DNA from: an uncultured delta proteobacterium
GTDB taxonomy: Bacteria; Myxococcota_A; Bradymonadia; REDH01
Reading direction: 5' to 3'
Length of the DNA stretch: 13,830 nt
Assembly: GCA_903873545.1 (NCBI GenBank)
Contig: CAIQPA010000138.1
Location: forward strand, 1-13,830
Shown piece by piece: positions 1 to 7,236 of this stretch; within the stretch, counting starts at the first letter, position 1; each line of letters opens with the position of its first letter. The position numbers and the translations under genes were made by a program. The notes under the pieces are model-generated. The model saw nothing but the letters and a program-made list of their open reading frames with translations, was not told the DNA's origin and did no database searches.

Positions 1-2373
1 CCCTCGGCCCCCGTCCTGACCGGCTTCGAGGCCTCCATCTCCGAACTTGGCGTTGCCTCCTTCGGTCCCGTCAGCGGCTTCGATGCCGATGGCGGCCTGA
101 CCAACCTTGCGGTGACCTGGAGCTTCGGTGGCGACGAGACCCTCCGCGAGGACTACCCGCTCTCCGGCTCCACCTTCCGTCAGTCCGGAACCTATGCGTT
201 CGAAGGTCGGGCCCCCGTGTCGGTCATCTTCACGCTCTCGGACAGCAGCGGCAACGAGACCTCATCGACCTCCATCGCCGTCGCGCAGCCCGGCGACCCG
301 GGCGCCCCCTGTGAGCGCGCCGGAACCGCCTGCCTTGCCAACGACTACGCCTGCGGCCTCGGCCAGTACTGCGAGCCCACCGCTGCGCCGGTCCTCACCG
401 CCTTCAGCTTCTCGCGCACCGACCTCAACAACGGTTCGGCCGAGCTGACGGGCAGCGACGACAACGGCGACATCGCACAGGTGCAGATCGACGCGCTCGA
501 CCAGACCGGTGGCCCCATCGTCGGCCTCGGCTGGCTCCTCGACCTCTCGGAGATGAGCGACGACACCCTCTCGGAGATCGTCGACGTCATCGGCCTCGAG
601 ACCCTCCGCAACGGCACCACCATCTCGGCGAGGCTCATCGACCGCACCGGCCTCGAGAGCAACACCATCACCATCCCGCTGCCCGGCATCGTCGGCGTGG
701 ACGGCGACTGCTCCGACCCGGCTGCCGCCATCTGCGATGCCGGCCTGGAGTGCAGCGAAGGCCTCTGCATCGAGGTCGACCCCTTCATCAGCTCGCTGAC
801 GGTCAGCCGCAGCGATTCGACCGCCTTCACCTTCGGCCTGACCGGCGGCGACCCGAACGGCGATGCAACCAGCTTCGCCTACACCGTGTTTGGCCCCACG
901 GGCGCCACCATCGCGTCGGGCACGACCTCCACGCCGGACGATCATGTCGCCCTCGACGGCTCCTTCGATGTTGCTGTGACCCTCTCGCTCGTCGGTATCC
1001 CGAACGGCTCGACCGTCGCCATCAGCGTCGCCGACGCCGCGGGTCACACCAGCGCCGACGTGACCGATGCCCTGCCGCTCCTGGTTGCCATCGGCGGCGA
1101 CTGCGCAGACGACGCTACCATCGACGCCTGCGAGACCAGCGCGACCTGCGACTCGAACTTCTGCATCAGCGACGTGCCCTTCATCTTTGACCTGACGGCA
1201 AACCGCACCTCGCTCGACGCCGCCTCGGTTACCCTCTCCGTCGGCGACGCTCTCTCCAACGTGACCGGCCTTGTCTTCACCGTGCTCAACAGCGAGGGCC
1301 AGGTGCTCGGCACGCTCGCAAGCGACACGGTGTCCCAGGCGAGCCCCTTCTCGACCTTCTTCAAGGAGCTCTCCGGCCTCTCGGACTACCCGACTGCAGC
1401 GGCCATCGGAGTCGAACTGTATGACAGCAACGACTACGATGCGAGCGACAGCGCGGCCATCCCCGGCGCGGTTGCGGCGGGCGGAGCCTGCAGCACCACG
1501 CTCGACCTCTGCGACGGCGGAAACTTCTGCTCGACCGTCACGGGCGCGCCCGTCTGCAGCTCGCACGCTCCCGCCGTCACGACGCTCACCGTCGAGACCG
1601 CAACCGACCTCCGCAGCTTCACGCTCACGGTCGACGGCTTCGACGCCGACGCCGACATCACGCAGCTCGACGTGACCTACTCGCTCGACGGCGAGAGCCC
1701 CTCGACCTCGACCTACACGGTCGCGGATGGAGACTTCACCCAGGAGGCCGATGGCACCGCCACCTTCTCCACGGTGGTTCGCTGGGATCTCGCTTCGCTG
1801 TCGGCCTTCAACCTCGTTAGCGTCACCTTCACCGACGCCTCGACGCTCACCGGTGACCGCGACCTCGCGATTGCCGACGTTACCCCGCTGCTGCCCTCCT
1901 CGGATTGCGACCCCGCCGGTCGGGCCTGCGCCGCCGGCACCTTCTGCGGCGTGGAGAGCGCCACCTGCGACCTCGACAGCGCCGCTCCCTGTGGCGACGG
2001 TGTGGATGTTGCTCCGCTGGCGAGCGGCACCGAGATCTCCGCGGGCATCTTCCAGTTCGACGGGCTCGTGACCCCGGCCGGCTCCAGCACGGGCCTTGGC
2101 CTGTGTGGCACCGAGGGCAGCGAGACCGCCATCCTCTTTGAGGTTGGCTCCGGCGACTGGGATGTCCTGGTTGAGTCTTCCGACGCCTTCCACGTCTCGG
2201 TGGTCGAGGGCTACTGCTCGATTGACGGCGGCACCGTCTGTGAGGCGAGCGTTGACGGTCAGGTCTCGACCATCTTCTCGACCTCGGCCGAGACTGCCAA
2301 GTACCTCCTCATCGAGTCGGCTGTGCCCGGCGCGACGGCGACCGTCAGCGTCACCGCGGTCCTCCTCTTCTAG
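1..2373 (+). CDS. Large modular extracellular protein, 3' part (start lies before the window)
   Basis: The frame is open from base 1 to the TAG at 2371-2373, so the gene starts upstream; the GTG at 112 is only an internal Val codon. The visible ~790 residues contain five beta-rich, Ser/Thr/Asp-rich units starting near bases 7, 385, 778, 1174 and 1567. Each opens with a motif such as APVLTAF, DPFISSLTV or VPFIFDLTA. Each is followed by a ~25-35 residue spacer with four or more Cys (first Cys codons near 310, 709, 1102, 1489, 1906). About the last 125 residues lack the repeat. They resemble a bacterial pre-peptidase C-terminal (PPC) domain: a GLCG start, an alternating hydrophobic ILFEVGSGDWDVLV strand and two later Cys. 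I infer a secreted or surface-anchored adhesin or stalk protein, with disulfides stiffening the spacers. No catalytic motif is seen. The last codon is Phe. The exact family is not recognised. Confidence 0.85.
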   Translation, partial: PSAPVLTGFEASISELGVASFGPVSGFDADGGLTNLAVTWSFGGDETLREDYPLSGSTFRQSGTYAFEGRAPVSVIFTLSDSSGNETSSTSIAVAQPGDPGAPCERAGTACLANDYACGLGQYCEPTAAPVLTAFSFSRTDLNNGSAELTGSDDNGDIAQVQIDALDQTGGPIVGLGWLLDLSEMSDDTLSEIVDVIGLETLRNGTTISARLIDRTGLESNTITIPLPGIVGVDGDCSDPAAAICDAGLECSEGLCIEVDPFISSLTVSRSDSTAFTFGLTGGDPNGDATSFAYTVFGPTGATIASGTTSTPDDHVALDGSFDVAVTLSLVGIPNGSTVAISVADAAGHTSADVTDALPLLVAIGGDCADDATIDACETSATCDSNFCISDVPFIFDLTANRTSLDAASVTLSVGDALSNVTGLVFTVLNSEGQVLGTLASDTVSQASPFSTFFKELSGLSDYPTAAAIGVELYDSNDYDASDSAAIPGAVAAGGACSTTLDLCDGGNFCSTVTGAPVCSSHAPAVTTLTVETATDLRSFTLTVDGFDADADITQLDVTYSLDGESPSTSTYTVADGDFTQEADGTATFSTVVRWDLASLSAFNLVSVTFTDASTLTGDRDLAIADVTPLLPSSDCDPAGRACAAGTFCGVESATCDLDSAAPCGDGVDVAPLASGTEISAGIFQFDGLVTPAGSSTGLGLCGTEGSETAILFEVGSGDWDVLVESSDAFHVSVVEGYCSIDGGTVCEASVDGQVSTIFSTSAETAKYLLIESAVPGATATVSVTAVLLF
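7..1905 (+). repeat. Five tandem ~131-codon units (beta domain plus Cys-rich spacer)
   Basis: Unit starts at about 7, 385, 778, 1174 and 1567 give spacings of 378, 393, 396 and 393 bases. Shared landmarks are an aromatic/hydrophobic first strand, a Gly-Asp-x-(N/D)-Gly-Asp-like turn (for example GSDDNGD, GGDPNGD, GFDADAD) and a closing Cys-rich spacer of form C-x(6-10)-C-x(4-6)-C-x(3-8)-C. The units are alike in protein but diverged in DNA, which suggests old duplications kept by selection. More units may lie upstream. Confidence 0.75.
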
Positions 2374-2387
2374 GCGTTCGCTGCTGC

Positions 2388-2418
2388 GTCACGCCGCCGA
2401 TGACACGGTGGCGTTGAC
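2388..2418 (+). terminator. Candidate terminator hairpin after the first gene
   Basis: Fourteen bases after the stop codon, bases 2388-2398 can pair with 2407-2418: eleven pairs, one G-T wobble, one bulged T at 2414, and an eight-base loop. No T-run follows, so a classical intrinsic terminator is uncertain. The 3' arm overlaps the -35 element proposed for the next gene. Confidence 0.4.
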
Positions 2419-2443
2419 CGCTCTGCCTCCGCTCCGTTACCTT
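2414..2443 (+). promoter_or_regulatory. Candidate sigma70-type promoter for the MopE-type lipoprotein
   Basis: TTGACC (2414-2419) is separated by 18 bases from TACCTT (2438-2443). The first box is one mismatch from the TTGACA consensus. The second keeps T, A and the final T of TATAAT. It is correctly placed for a short leader before the ATG at 2485. This is motif reading only. Confidence 0.4.
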
Positions 2444-2468
2444 GCGGTTTCCCCCAAAGAAGCCGCAA
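2442..2468 (+). promoter_or_regulatory. Leader stem-loop next to the ribosome binding site
   Basis: TTGCGG (2442-2447) is the exact reverse complement of CCGCAA (2463-2468). Three further pairs inside (2448-2450 with 2460-2462, one G-T) give nine pairs around a C-rich loop. The Shine-Dalgarno-like GGAG at 2471-2474, ten bases before the ATG at 2485, lies just outside the stem. The stem starts within the proposed -10 box, so it could act on DNA rather than RNA, or be chance. Confidence 0.3.
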
Positions 2469-2484
2469 TCGGAGCCGTGACCGC

Positions 2485-4128
2485 ATGAAGCAGTTCGCCA
2501 GAGCCAGCATCTCCCTCTTTGCATTGCTCCTCGTCGCCGGCTGCACGGCGGCCTCGAGCGGAACAGACGACCGGAGCGGTGGGTCGCAGGTGCGCGACAC
2601 CGGCCGTGGCGGTGCCTCCGACACCGGCCTCTCCGACAGCACCGACCCCCTCGATACCACCGACCCGCTCGACACCGCGGCCGGCTCCGGCTCCGGCGGC
2701 GACGACACCGGCGGCACACTGACCGATAGCGGCCTCTCCGACAGTACCGCCGAGGACACCACGCCCGACGCTCCGCCGCTCGATGTAGACAGCGACGCGG
2801 TCATCGACGGCGGCGGCGTCTACGACGATGCGACCGGCGATGTCACGCCCAACCCCGACCTCTGCCCCGCCTCTGCCCAGGTGCCCACGCTCTGTGTCGC
2901 CCCCCTCGCCAGCGAAGACGACGCGCGGCTCTGCGACGGTTACGACAACGACTGCGATGGCGAGATCGACGAGGGCTGCATCTGCAAGCTCGGCGAGGCG
3001 CAGGCCTGCTTTGCCGGCCCGCCGGGTCGCGCCAACGTGGGTGCCTGCGAGCTCGGCACCCAGGTCTGTACCTCCGGTACGGGCGTTGAGCATTGGGGCC
3101 CCTGCGAACGTGGTCGCGGCCCCACGACCGAGGTCTGCGATGGCCTCGACAACGACTGCAACGGCTGCACCGACGAGCTCTTCGGCTGCAACCCCGATGT
3201 GCAGTGCCCCGGCCCCGGCGACCCGCGCGTGCCGGATGGCCGCCCCTTCAACGACTACCCCCTCCGCGGCGGCGACTTCTTCGGCGGCGCCGCCCGCACC
3301 TGGTCCTGGACCATCACCGGCGGCCCCTGCGACGCCATCCTCCCCACGCCCAGCTACACCCTGACGGGCGCCAACACCCAGAACGCCACCTTCCGTCCGC
3401 TGCTCTCGGGCAGCTACACCGTGACGCTCACCGTCGTCGACACCGACGGCGGCATCTTCACCTGCACCTGGGTCGTTCAGATCGTCGGCCCCGGCGTACG
3501 CATCGAGATGTGCTACCCCGAGAGCACCGTCTCCGACCTCGACCTCTACCTCATGGGCCCCGGCTTCACGAACCCCTGGTATCCGTCGCCCTTCGACACC
3601 TTCACGCCGAGCCCCAACGCCTGTTCGTGGGCCAACTGCGAGGCCAACGTCCGCGGTGTCGATGGCCGTGTGAACTGGGGCTACCCCGGCAGCCCGCTCG
3701 ATGCATGCGTCGGCGGTCCGCTCGGCGCAGACTGGCGGTTCCTGGGCTTCTGCACCAACCCCCGCCTCGACATCGACAACAACCTCTCGGAGGGCATCGG
3801 CCTGCCCGAGAACATCAACGTCGATGTGCCGAACAACGGCGACCGCTTCCGCGTCATGGTGCAGAACTTCACCGGCACCGCAGCCCGCCCCATCGTCAAC
3901 ATCTACTGCGGCGGTCGCCTCACCGCCTCCTTCGGCACGGCCCCCGACACCATCACCGGCTACCGCGGCTCGCGCGGCTCCATCAGCGTGGGCGCCATGT
4001 GGCGCGTTGCAGATGTGACCGCCACGGTCGACGCGGCCGGCGTCACAACGGGCTGCGTGGTCAACGCCATCCACCCGCCCGGCGCAGCGACCGGCTACTA
4101 CATCACCAACGACGACCCCTCGTTCTAG
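2485..4128 (+). CDS. Surface lipoprotein with two MopE-type metal-binding motifs, PKD-like and YfaP/DUF2135-like domains
   Basis: 547 aa. The ATG has GGAG ten bases upstream. Residues 1-20 form a lipoprotein signal (hydrophobic core, LVAGC, lipidated Cys20). Residues ~21-130 are an Asp/Thr/Ser/Gly-rich acidic linker with two GLSDST copies. Two MopE-type motifs follow: CDGYDNDCDGEIDEGC (150-165) and CDGLDNDCNGCTDE (218-231). Such Asp/Asn loops are thought to bind Ca2+ or Cu in MopE-like proteins; the second has an unusual NGC in place of DGE. Residues ~273-335 look PKD-like (WSWTI, SGSYTVTLTVVDTDGG). Residues ~338-485 carry DLDLYL (351-356), CSWANC (380-385), LDIDNN, GLPENINV and a final VNIYCGG strand, resembling the DVDLHL...GPE-x-I layout of YfaP/DUF2135 beta domains. 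I infer an outer-membrane-anchored, metal-binding surface protein. It ends in Phe and has no MYXO-CTERM tail. Confidence 0.88.
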   Translation: MKQFARASISLFALLLVAGCTAASSGTDDRSGGSQVRDTGRGGASDTGLSDSTDPLDTTDPLDTAAGSGSGGDDTGGTLTDSGLSDSTAEDTTPDAPPLDVDSDAVIDGGGVYDDATGDVTPNPDLCPASAQVPTLCVAPLASEDDARLCDGYDNDCDGEIDEGCICKLGEAQACFAGPPGRANVGACELGTQVCTSGTGVEHWGPCERGRGPTTEVCDGLDNDCNGCTDELFGCNPDVQCPGPGDPRVPDGRPFNDYPLRGGDFFGGAARTWSWTITGGPCDAILPTPSYTLTGANTQNATFRPLLSGSYTVTLTVVDTDGGIFTCTWVVQIVGPGVRIEMCYPESTVSDLDLYLMGPGFTNPWYPSPFDTFTPSPNACSWANCEANVRGVDGRVNWGYPGSPLDACVGGPLGADWRFLGFCTNPRLDIDNNLSEGIGLPENINVDVPNNGDRFRVMVQNFTGTAARPIVNIYCGGRLTASFGTAPDTITGYRGSRGSISVGAMWRVADVTATVDAAGVTTGCVVNAIHPPGAATGYYITNDDPSF

Positions 4129-4136
4129 CGCGGGCC

Positions 4137-4178
4137 TGCGTCACCACGCCGGGGTCATTCCGCCGGCGTGATGATGCG
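4137..4178. terminator. Shared bidirectional terminator-like inverted repeat between convergent genes
   Basis: CACGCCGG (4145-4152) pairs perfectly with CCGGCGTG (4163-4170) around a ten-base loop. Beyond one C/A mismatch (4144/4171) pairing continues from 4143/4172 to about 4137/4178 with two wobbles, giving 15 pairs in all. It starts nine bases after the lipoprotein stop and covers the last codons and stop (4155-4157) of the minus-strand ATPase gene, so it can fold in both transcripts. There is no T-run on either side. Confidence 0.55.
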
Positions 4179-7013
4179 CGATACGATCGCCTCTTCGGAG
4201 GGGAAGGCCACCTTGGGCGCCTCCGCTGCATCGAGCAGCCGCGCGGTCACCCGGTCGACGATCTCGCGGCCGAAGAAGGCCTCCAGCTCTCGCGCATCGC
4301 GCAGCGCTGCGACGCTGGCCCGCACCTGCTCGAGCAGCTCCTCGTCCAGGCCGAGCGGCTCGCCATACTCGTCGCGGACCGCAGCTTCGAAGGCGGTGAG
4401 CCGCGCCTCGAACAGCTCGCTCATGAGCGTGCTGTCGGCCTCGTCGGCGCCGCGGAAGGTGACTGTCTCGAAGGAGAGGGGCCGCAGGCGGGTGGCAAGC
4501 GCCGGGTCGATCGCCCGCAGCACCGCTCCCGCATCACCCTCGCGCGATGATCCGAAGCCGATGTTGCTCCCGCTCTTGATGTCGGTCTCCACGGTCAGCA
4601 CGAAGATGGCGTGGCTGGCGTCGGCGCGGAGGCCGCGGGTGTCGCTGATTTCGCCGTCCGACATGAGCCGGATGAGCCGGTCCTGCACCCGCGGATGGGC
4701 GAGGTGGAAGTCCTTGAGCAAGACCACGGAGCTCGGCCGCCGGCGAAGCGGCGAGACGAGTGCATCCTCGTCCTGGTAGCCCACGTAGCCCGGCGGCGAC
4801 CCGACCAGGCGCGACAGGGAGTGTACCTCGGCGTAGTCACCGAGCTCGATGCGGATGAGTGACTTGCTGCTGCCGAAGACCTCGATGGCGAGGCCGCGCG
4901 CGAGGTCCGTTTTGCCCACGCCCGCTGGCCCGGCGAAGAGCATGACAGCCTGCGGCCGGTTGCGCGACGCCGCCCGCAGCCGGCCGGCAACAAGATAGCG
5001 CGCCGTCTTCCGTACCGCCTCGCTCTGGCCCACAAGGTAGCTGCCGAGCCGCTCCTCCACGCCGGTCCACCACTGGGCTGCAGCGCGTGAGATCCGCTCA
5101 AAGGGGACGCCGGTCTTCTGGCTCACCTGCCGCGCCACATCGAGCCGCGTCACCACCCGTTTCATGGGGGTGTCGCCGTGCCTGCCGAGGAGGCCCGTGT
5201 GCAGGGTCACCTCTTCGTCGCTGTCACGGGTCGAGGGCTGGCTGCCCGACGCCGCGGCGATCTCCGAGGCGACCGCGATCGTCGCGTCCATGAGCAGCTT
5301 CTTGGCCTTGTCGGGCAGCGACTGCTCGGGCATGAACCGGGTGGAGAGTTCGATGGCCGCATCGACGGCGTCGGGGCTCACAGGCACCTGGTAGGTGCGC
5401 TCGAAGGTCGGGGCGAGCTGCCGGAGGATGTCGCGGGAGACGCCGGCCGAGAGTTCGGGGATCTCGATGCGCTCAAAGCGTCGGCGGAGGGCTGGATCCT
5501 GCTCGATCCAGCGGTGGTATTCCATCTCGGTGGTGGCGGCGACGACCGCGATTTTGCCGGACGCCAGCGCCGCCTTGAAGTGGTTGGGTACCTCGGCCGG
5601 CTGGCCTGCACCCGAGCGGGGCGCGAAGACCGCATGGGCCTCGTCGATGAAGAGGATGACATCCTGCTCGGCTTCGCTGAGCAGCGCCTTGATGCGGGCC
5701 TCGAGCTCGCCGCGGTAGGAGGTGCCGCCGATGAGGCTGGCGCCGTTGAGCTCGATGACCCGGAGGTTGAGCAGGGCGGCGGGCACGGAACCTTCGTGGA
5801 TCCGCTGCGCGAGCGCGGCGGCCAGCGCCGTCTTGCCCACGCCCGCCTCGCCCGTCAGCAGCGGGTTTCGCTGCTCGGAGCGGAGCAGCACGTTGATGAT
5901 GCGCTGCAGTTCTTGGTCGCGCCCCTGCACCTTGGGCAGGCGCCCGGCGGCGGCCTCTTCGGAGAGGTCGCGACCGACGAGGTCGAGCGTCGGTGTGTCG
6001 CTGGCGGGGAAGTCGTCCGGCCGGTCTTTGACCGTCAAGCTGCTCAGCGGGTCCGAGACCTCGCGGGTCATGACGCGGCCATCGCCGATGGCGGCCCGCA
6101 GGTGGGGTTCGAGGCCTAGGCTCTTGACCAGGTCGAGGCTGGAGCCTCCGTCCGAGAGGAAGGCCTCCAGCAGCTCCGCTTCGCCGATGGGATGTCCGCG
6201 CCGCTCCGCGAGGTCGGCAGCGCCGGCGAGCATCCGCACGAGGCGGGGCGTGAGCGAGCGGCGCGTGAGCACAAAGTGGGGCGGCTGCGGAAGCCGCGTG
6301 CCGACAATGCGGAGCAGCTCCTCGGAGAGCCGCTTGGGGTCGAGCCCGGCTGCACCGCAGCTTCGTACCAGCAGACCAATCCGGCTGGAGCTGAGCGCGG
6401 CCATGAGCTGCGGCGTGCCTACAAAGGCGATGCCGGCATGACAGGCCAGCTCCGTCGCCGTCTGGAAGATCTTGGCAAACTCCGAGGTGAAGGCCGCGTA
6501 TCGGAGCGAACCGTCTACCGAAAAGAGGTAGTCACCGCCGGGTTGCGCGAGCTGCTTGATGGCCCAGCGCACCGAGGCGCTCTCCTGCAACTCGATGCGC
6601 CACTTCAGCGCCCGCGAGATGTCGTCGTGGCCAATCTTGGTTCGGCCGGCCTCGAGCGCCCAGGTGCGTGCATCCTCGAGGATGCCGACGAAGCCGAGCG
6701 AGAGCTGCTGGATGTGGAGCCGCGGCTGCCCGCTGCTCTTGCGCTCGACCCGCCGCGCCAGGAGTTCAAGCGAGGCGAGCAGGTCTTCCACATCGTCCGT
6801 TCCCCGGATGGCCCGTGCCAGCGACCGCTGCGTGCCCTCGTCGCCGGCCTGCACCATGACCAGCAGCAGGTCGACCGGAAGGAAACTCGGACGGTCCATC
6901 GCACGGAGCGCCCTCAGGCAACCCTCGAGCAGCAGCCGACCACGGTCGTCAAACAGCCCGAGGTCGAGGTCGCCATCCGGCAAAAAGAGCGACGATTGTG
7001 GTGCTGGCTGCAT
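4155..7013 (-). CDS. ClpA/ClpC-like double AAA+ ATPase with tandem Clp_N domains and an altered second ring
   Basis: 952 aa, cytoplasmic. Residues ~20-155 and ~172-312 look like two Clp_N domains; the second aligns well with ClpB (TRLPQ, then LVRML-x-x-AADLAERRG). D1 looks active: Walker A GEAGVGKT 388-395, pore loop SYRGE with Tyr433, Walker B ILFIDE (Asp457, Glu458), ATT 493-495, Arg fingers near 510-512. The link to D2 is too short for a ClpB coiled-coil M domain, so ClpA/ClpC is nearer. D2 has Walker A GPAGVGKT 695-702 and the GSPPGYVGY pore loop (Tyr743), but Walker B reads VVLLKD (Lys767, Asp768) where DE is usual. Sensor 1 reads LTVET (806-810) where T-S/T-N is usual. Sensor 2 Arg908 remains. 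IGF (818-820) lies where ClpA has its ClpP-docking loop. Likely role: ATP-driven protein unfolding powered mainly by D1. Substrate and protease partner are unknown, and no clpP, clpS or type VI secretion gene is nearby. The ATG at 7013 has no strong ribosome site. Confidence 0.9.
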   Translation of the reverse strand: MQPAPQSSLFLPDGDLDLGLFDDRGRLLLEGCLRALRAMDRPSFLPVDLLLVMVQAGDEGTQRSLARAIRGTDDVEDLLASLELLARRVERKSSGQPRLHIQQLSLGFVGILEDARTWALEAGRTKIGHDDISRALKWRIELQESASVRWAIKQLAQPGGDYLFSVDGSLRYAAFTSEFAKIFQTATELACHAGIAFVGTPQLMAALSSSRIGLLVRSCGAAGLDPKRLSEELLRIVGTRLPQPPHFVLTRRSLTPRLVRMLAGAADLAERRGHPIGEAELLEAFLSDGGSSLDLVKSLGLEPHLRAAIGDGRVMTREVSDPLSSLTVKDRPDDFPASDTPTLDLVGRDLSEEAAAGRLPKVQGRDQELQRIINVLLRSEQRNPLLTGEAGVGKTALAAALAQRIHEGSVPAALLNLRVIELNGASLIGGTSYRGELEARIKALLSEAEQDVILFIDEAHAVFAPRSGAGQPAEVPNHFKAALASGKIAVVAATTEMEYHRWIEQDPALRRRFERIEIPELSAGVSRDILRQLAPTFERTYQVPVSPDAVDAAIELSTRFMPEQSLPDKAKKLLMDATIAVASEIAAASGSQPSTRDSDEEVTLHTGLLGRHGDTPMKRVVTRLDVARQVSQKTGVPFERISRAAAQWWTGVEERLGSYLVGQSEAVRKTARYLVAGRLRAASRNRPQAVMLFAGPAGVGKTDLARGLAIEVFGSSKSLIRIELGDYAEVHSLSRLVGSPPGYVGYQDEDALVSPLRRRPSSVVLLKDFHLAHPRVQDRLIRLMSDGEISDTRGLRADASHAIFVLTVETDIKSGSNIGFGSSREGDAGAVLRAIDPALATRLRPLSFETVTFRGADEADSTLMSELFEARLTAFEAAVRDEYGEPLGLDEELLEQVRASVAALRDARELEAFFGREIVDRVTARLLDAAEAPKVAFPSEEAIVSRIITPAE

Positions 7014-7236
7014 GGCGAAAACCTGCCGAAGTCGAAACTCGACCTAGAGGGGTTGGAGCAGCCGCGCAAATCCTCGCACAGCTCTGTCGCCAACGCAGTC
7101 GGCTGTCACCAAACGGCCCACCTCTTCGGTTGCATCGACGCCTCGATGCGGCTAGCCATGCCCCGCCTGAGACTGCACCGGCAGGGCTCGATTGGCACCC
7201 GCGTTGCGGGCCCCTCTCTCCTCGGTCTGCCTCCAG
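7014..7236. promoter_or_regulatory. Divergent intergenic region with inverted repeats
   Basis: These 223 bases separate the minus-strand ATPase gene from the plus-strand DUF309-transketolase pair, so both promoters should lie here. I see no convincing -35/-10 pair on either strand. Dyads present: GTCGA/TCGAC (7031-7035 and 7039-7043), 18 bases upstream of the ATPase ATG; GCATCGA/TCGATGC (7132-7138 and 7143-7149, four-base CGCC loop); and the adjacent palindrome GGCTAGCC (7150-7157). Any of them could be an operator. Confidence 0.4.

Noticed and set aside
262..2193. 643-codon and 545-codon minus-strand open frames (262-2193 and 2437-4074)
   Set aside because: They mirror the two plus-strand exported proteins in Ala/Gly/Val/Glu-rich, motif-free translations with no plausible start sites. 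They are GC artefacts.
3093..4550. 485-codon plus-strand frame across the convergent junction
   Set aside because: The product is Arg/His/Pro-rich and overlaps the lipoprotein and the ATPase gene, both with strong motifs.
4155..7013. Type VI secretion ATPase ClpV
   Set aside because: No other type VI secretion gene is near. The N-terminus matches Clp_N of ClpA/ClpB, and the IGF loop points to ClpA/ClpC instead.
7130..7158. Promoter TTGCAT-17-TAGCCA
   Set aside because: Both boxes match the consensus poorly, and the spacer is almost wholly the inverted repeat.
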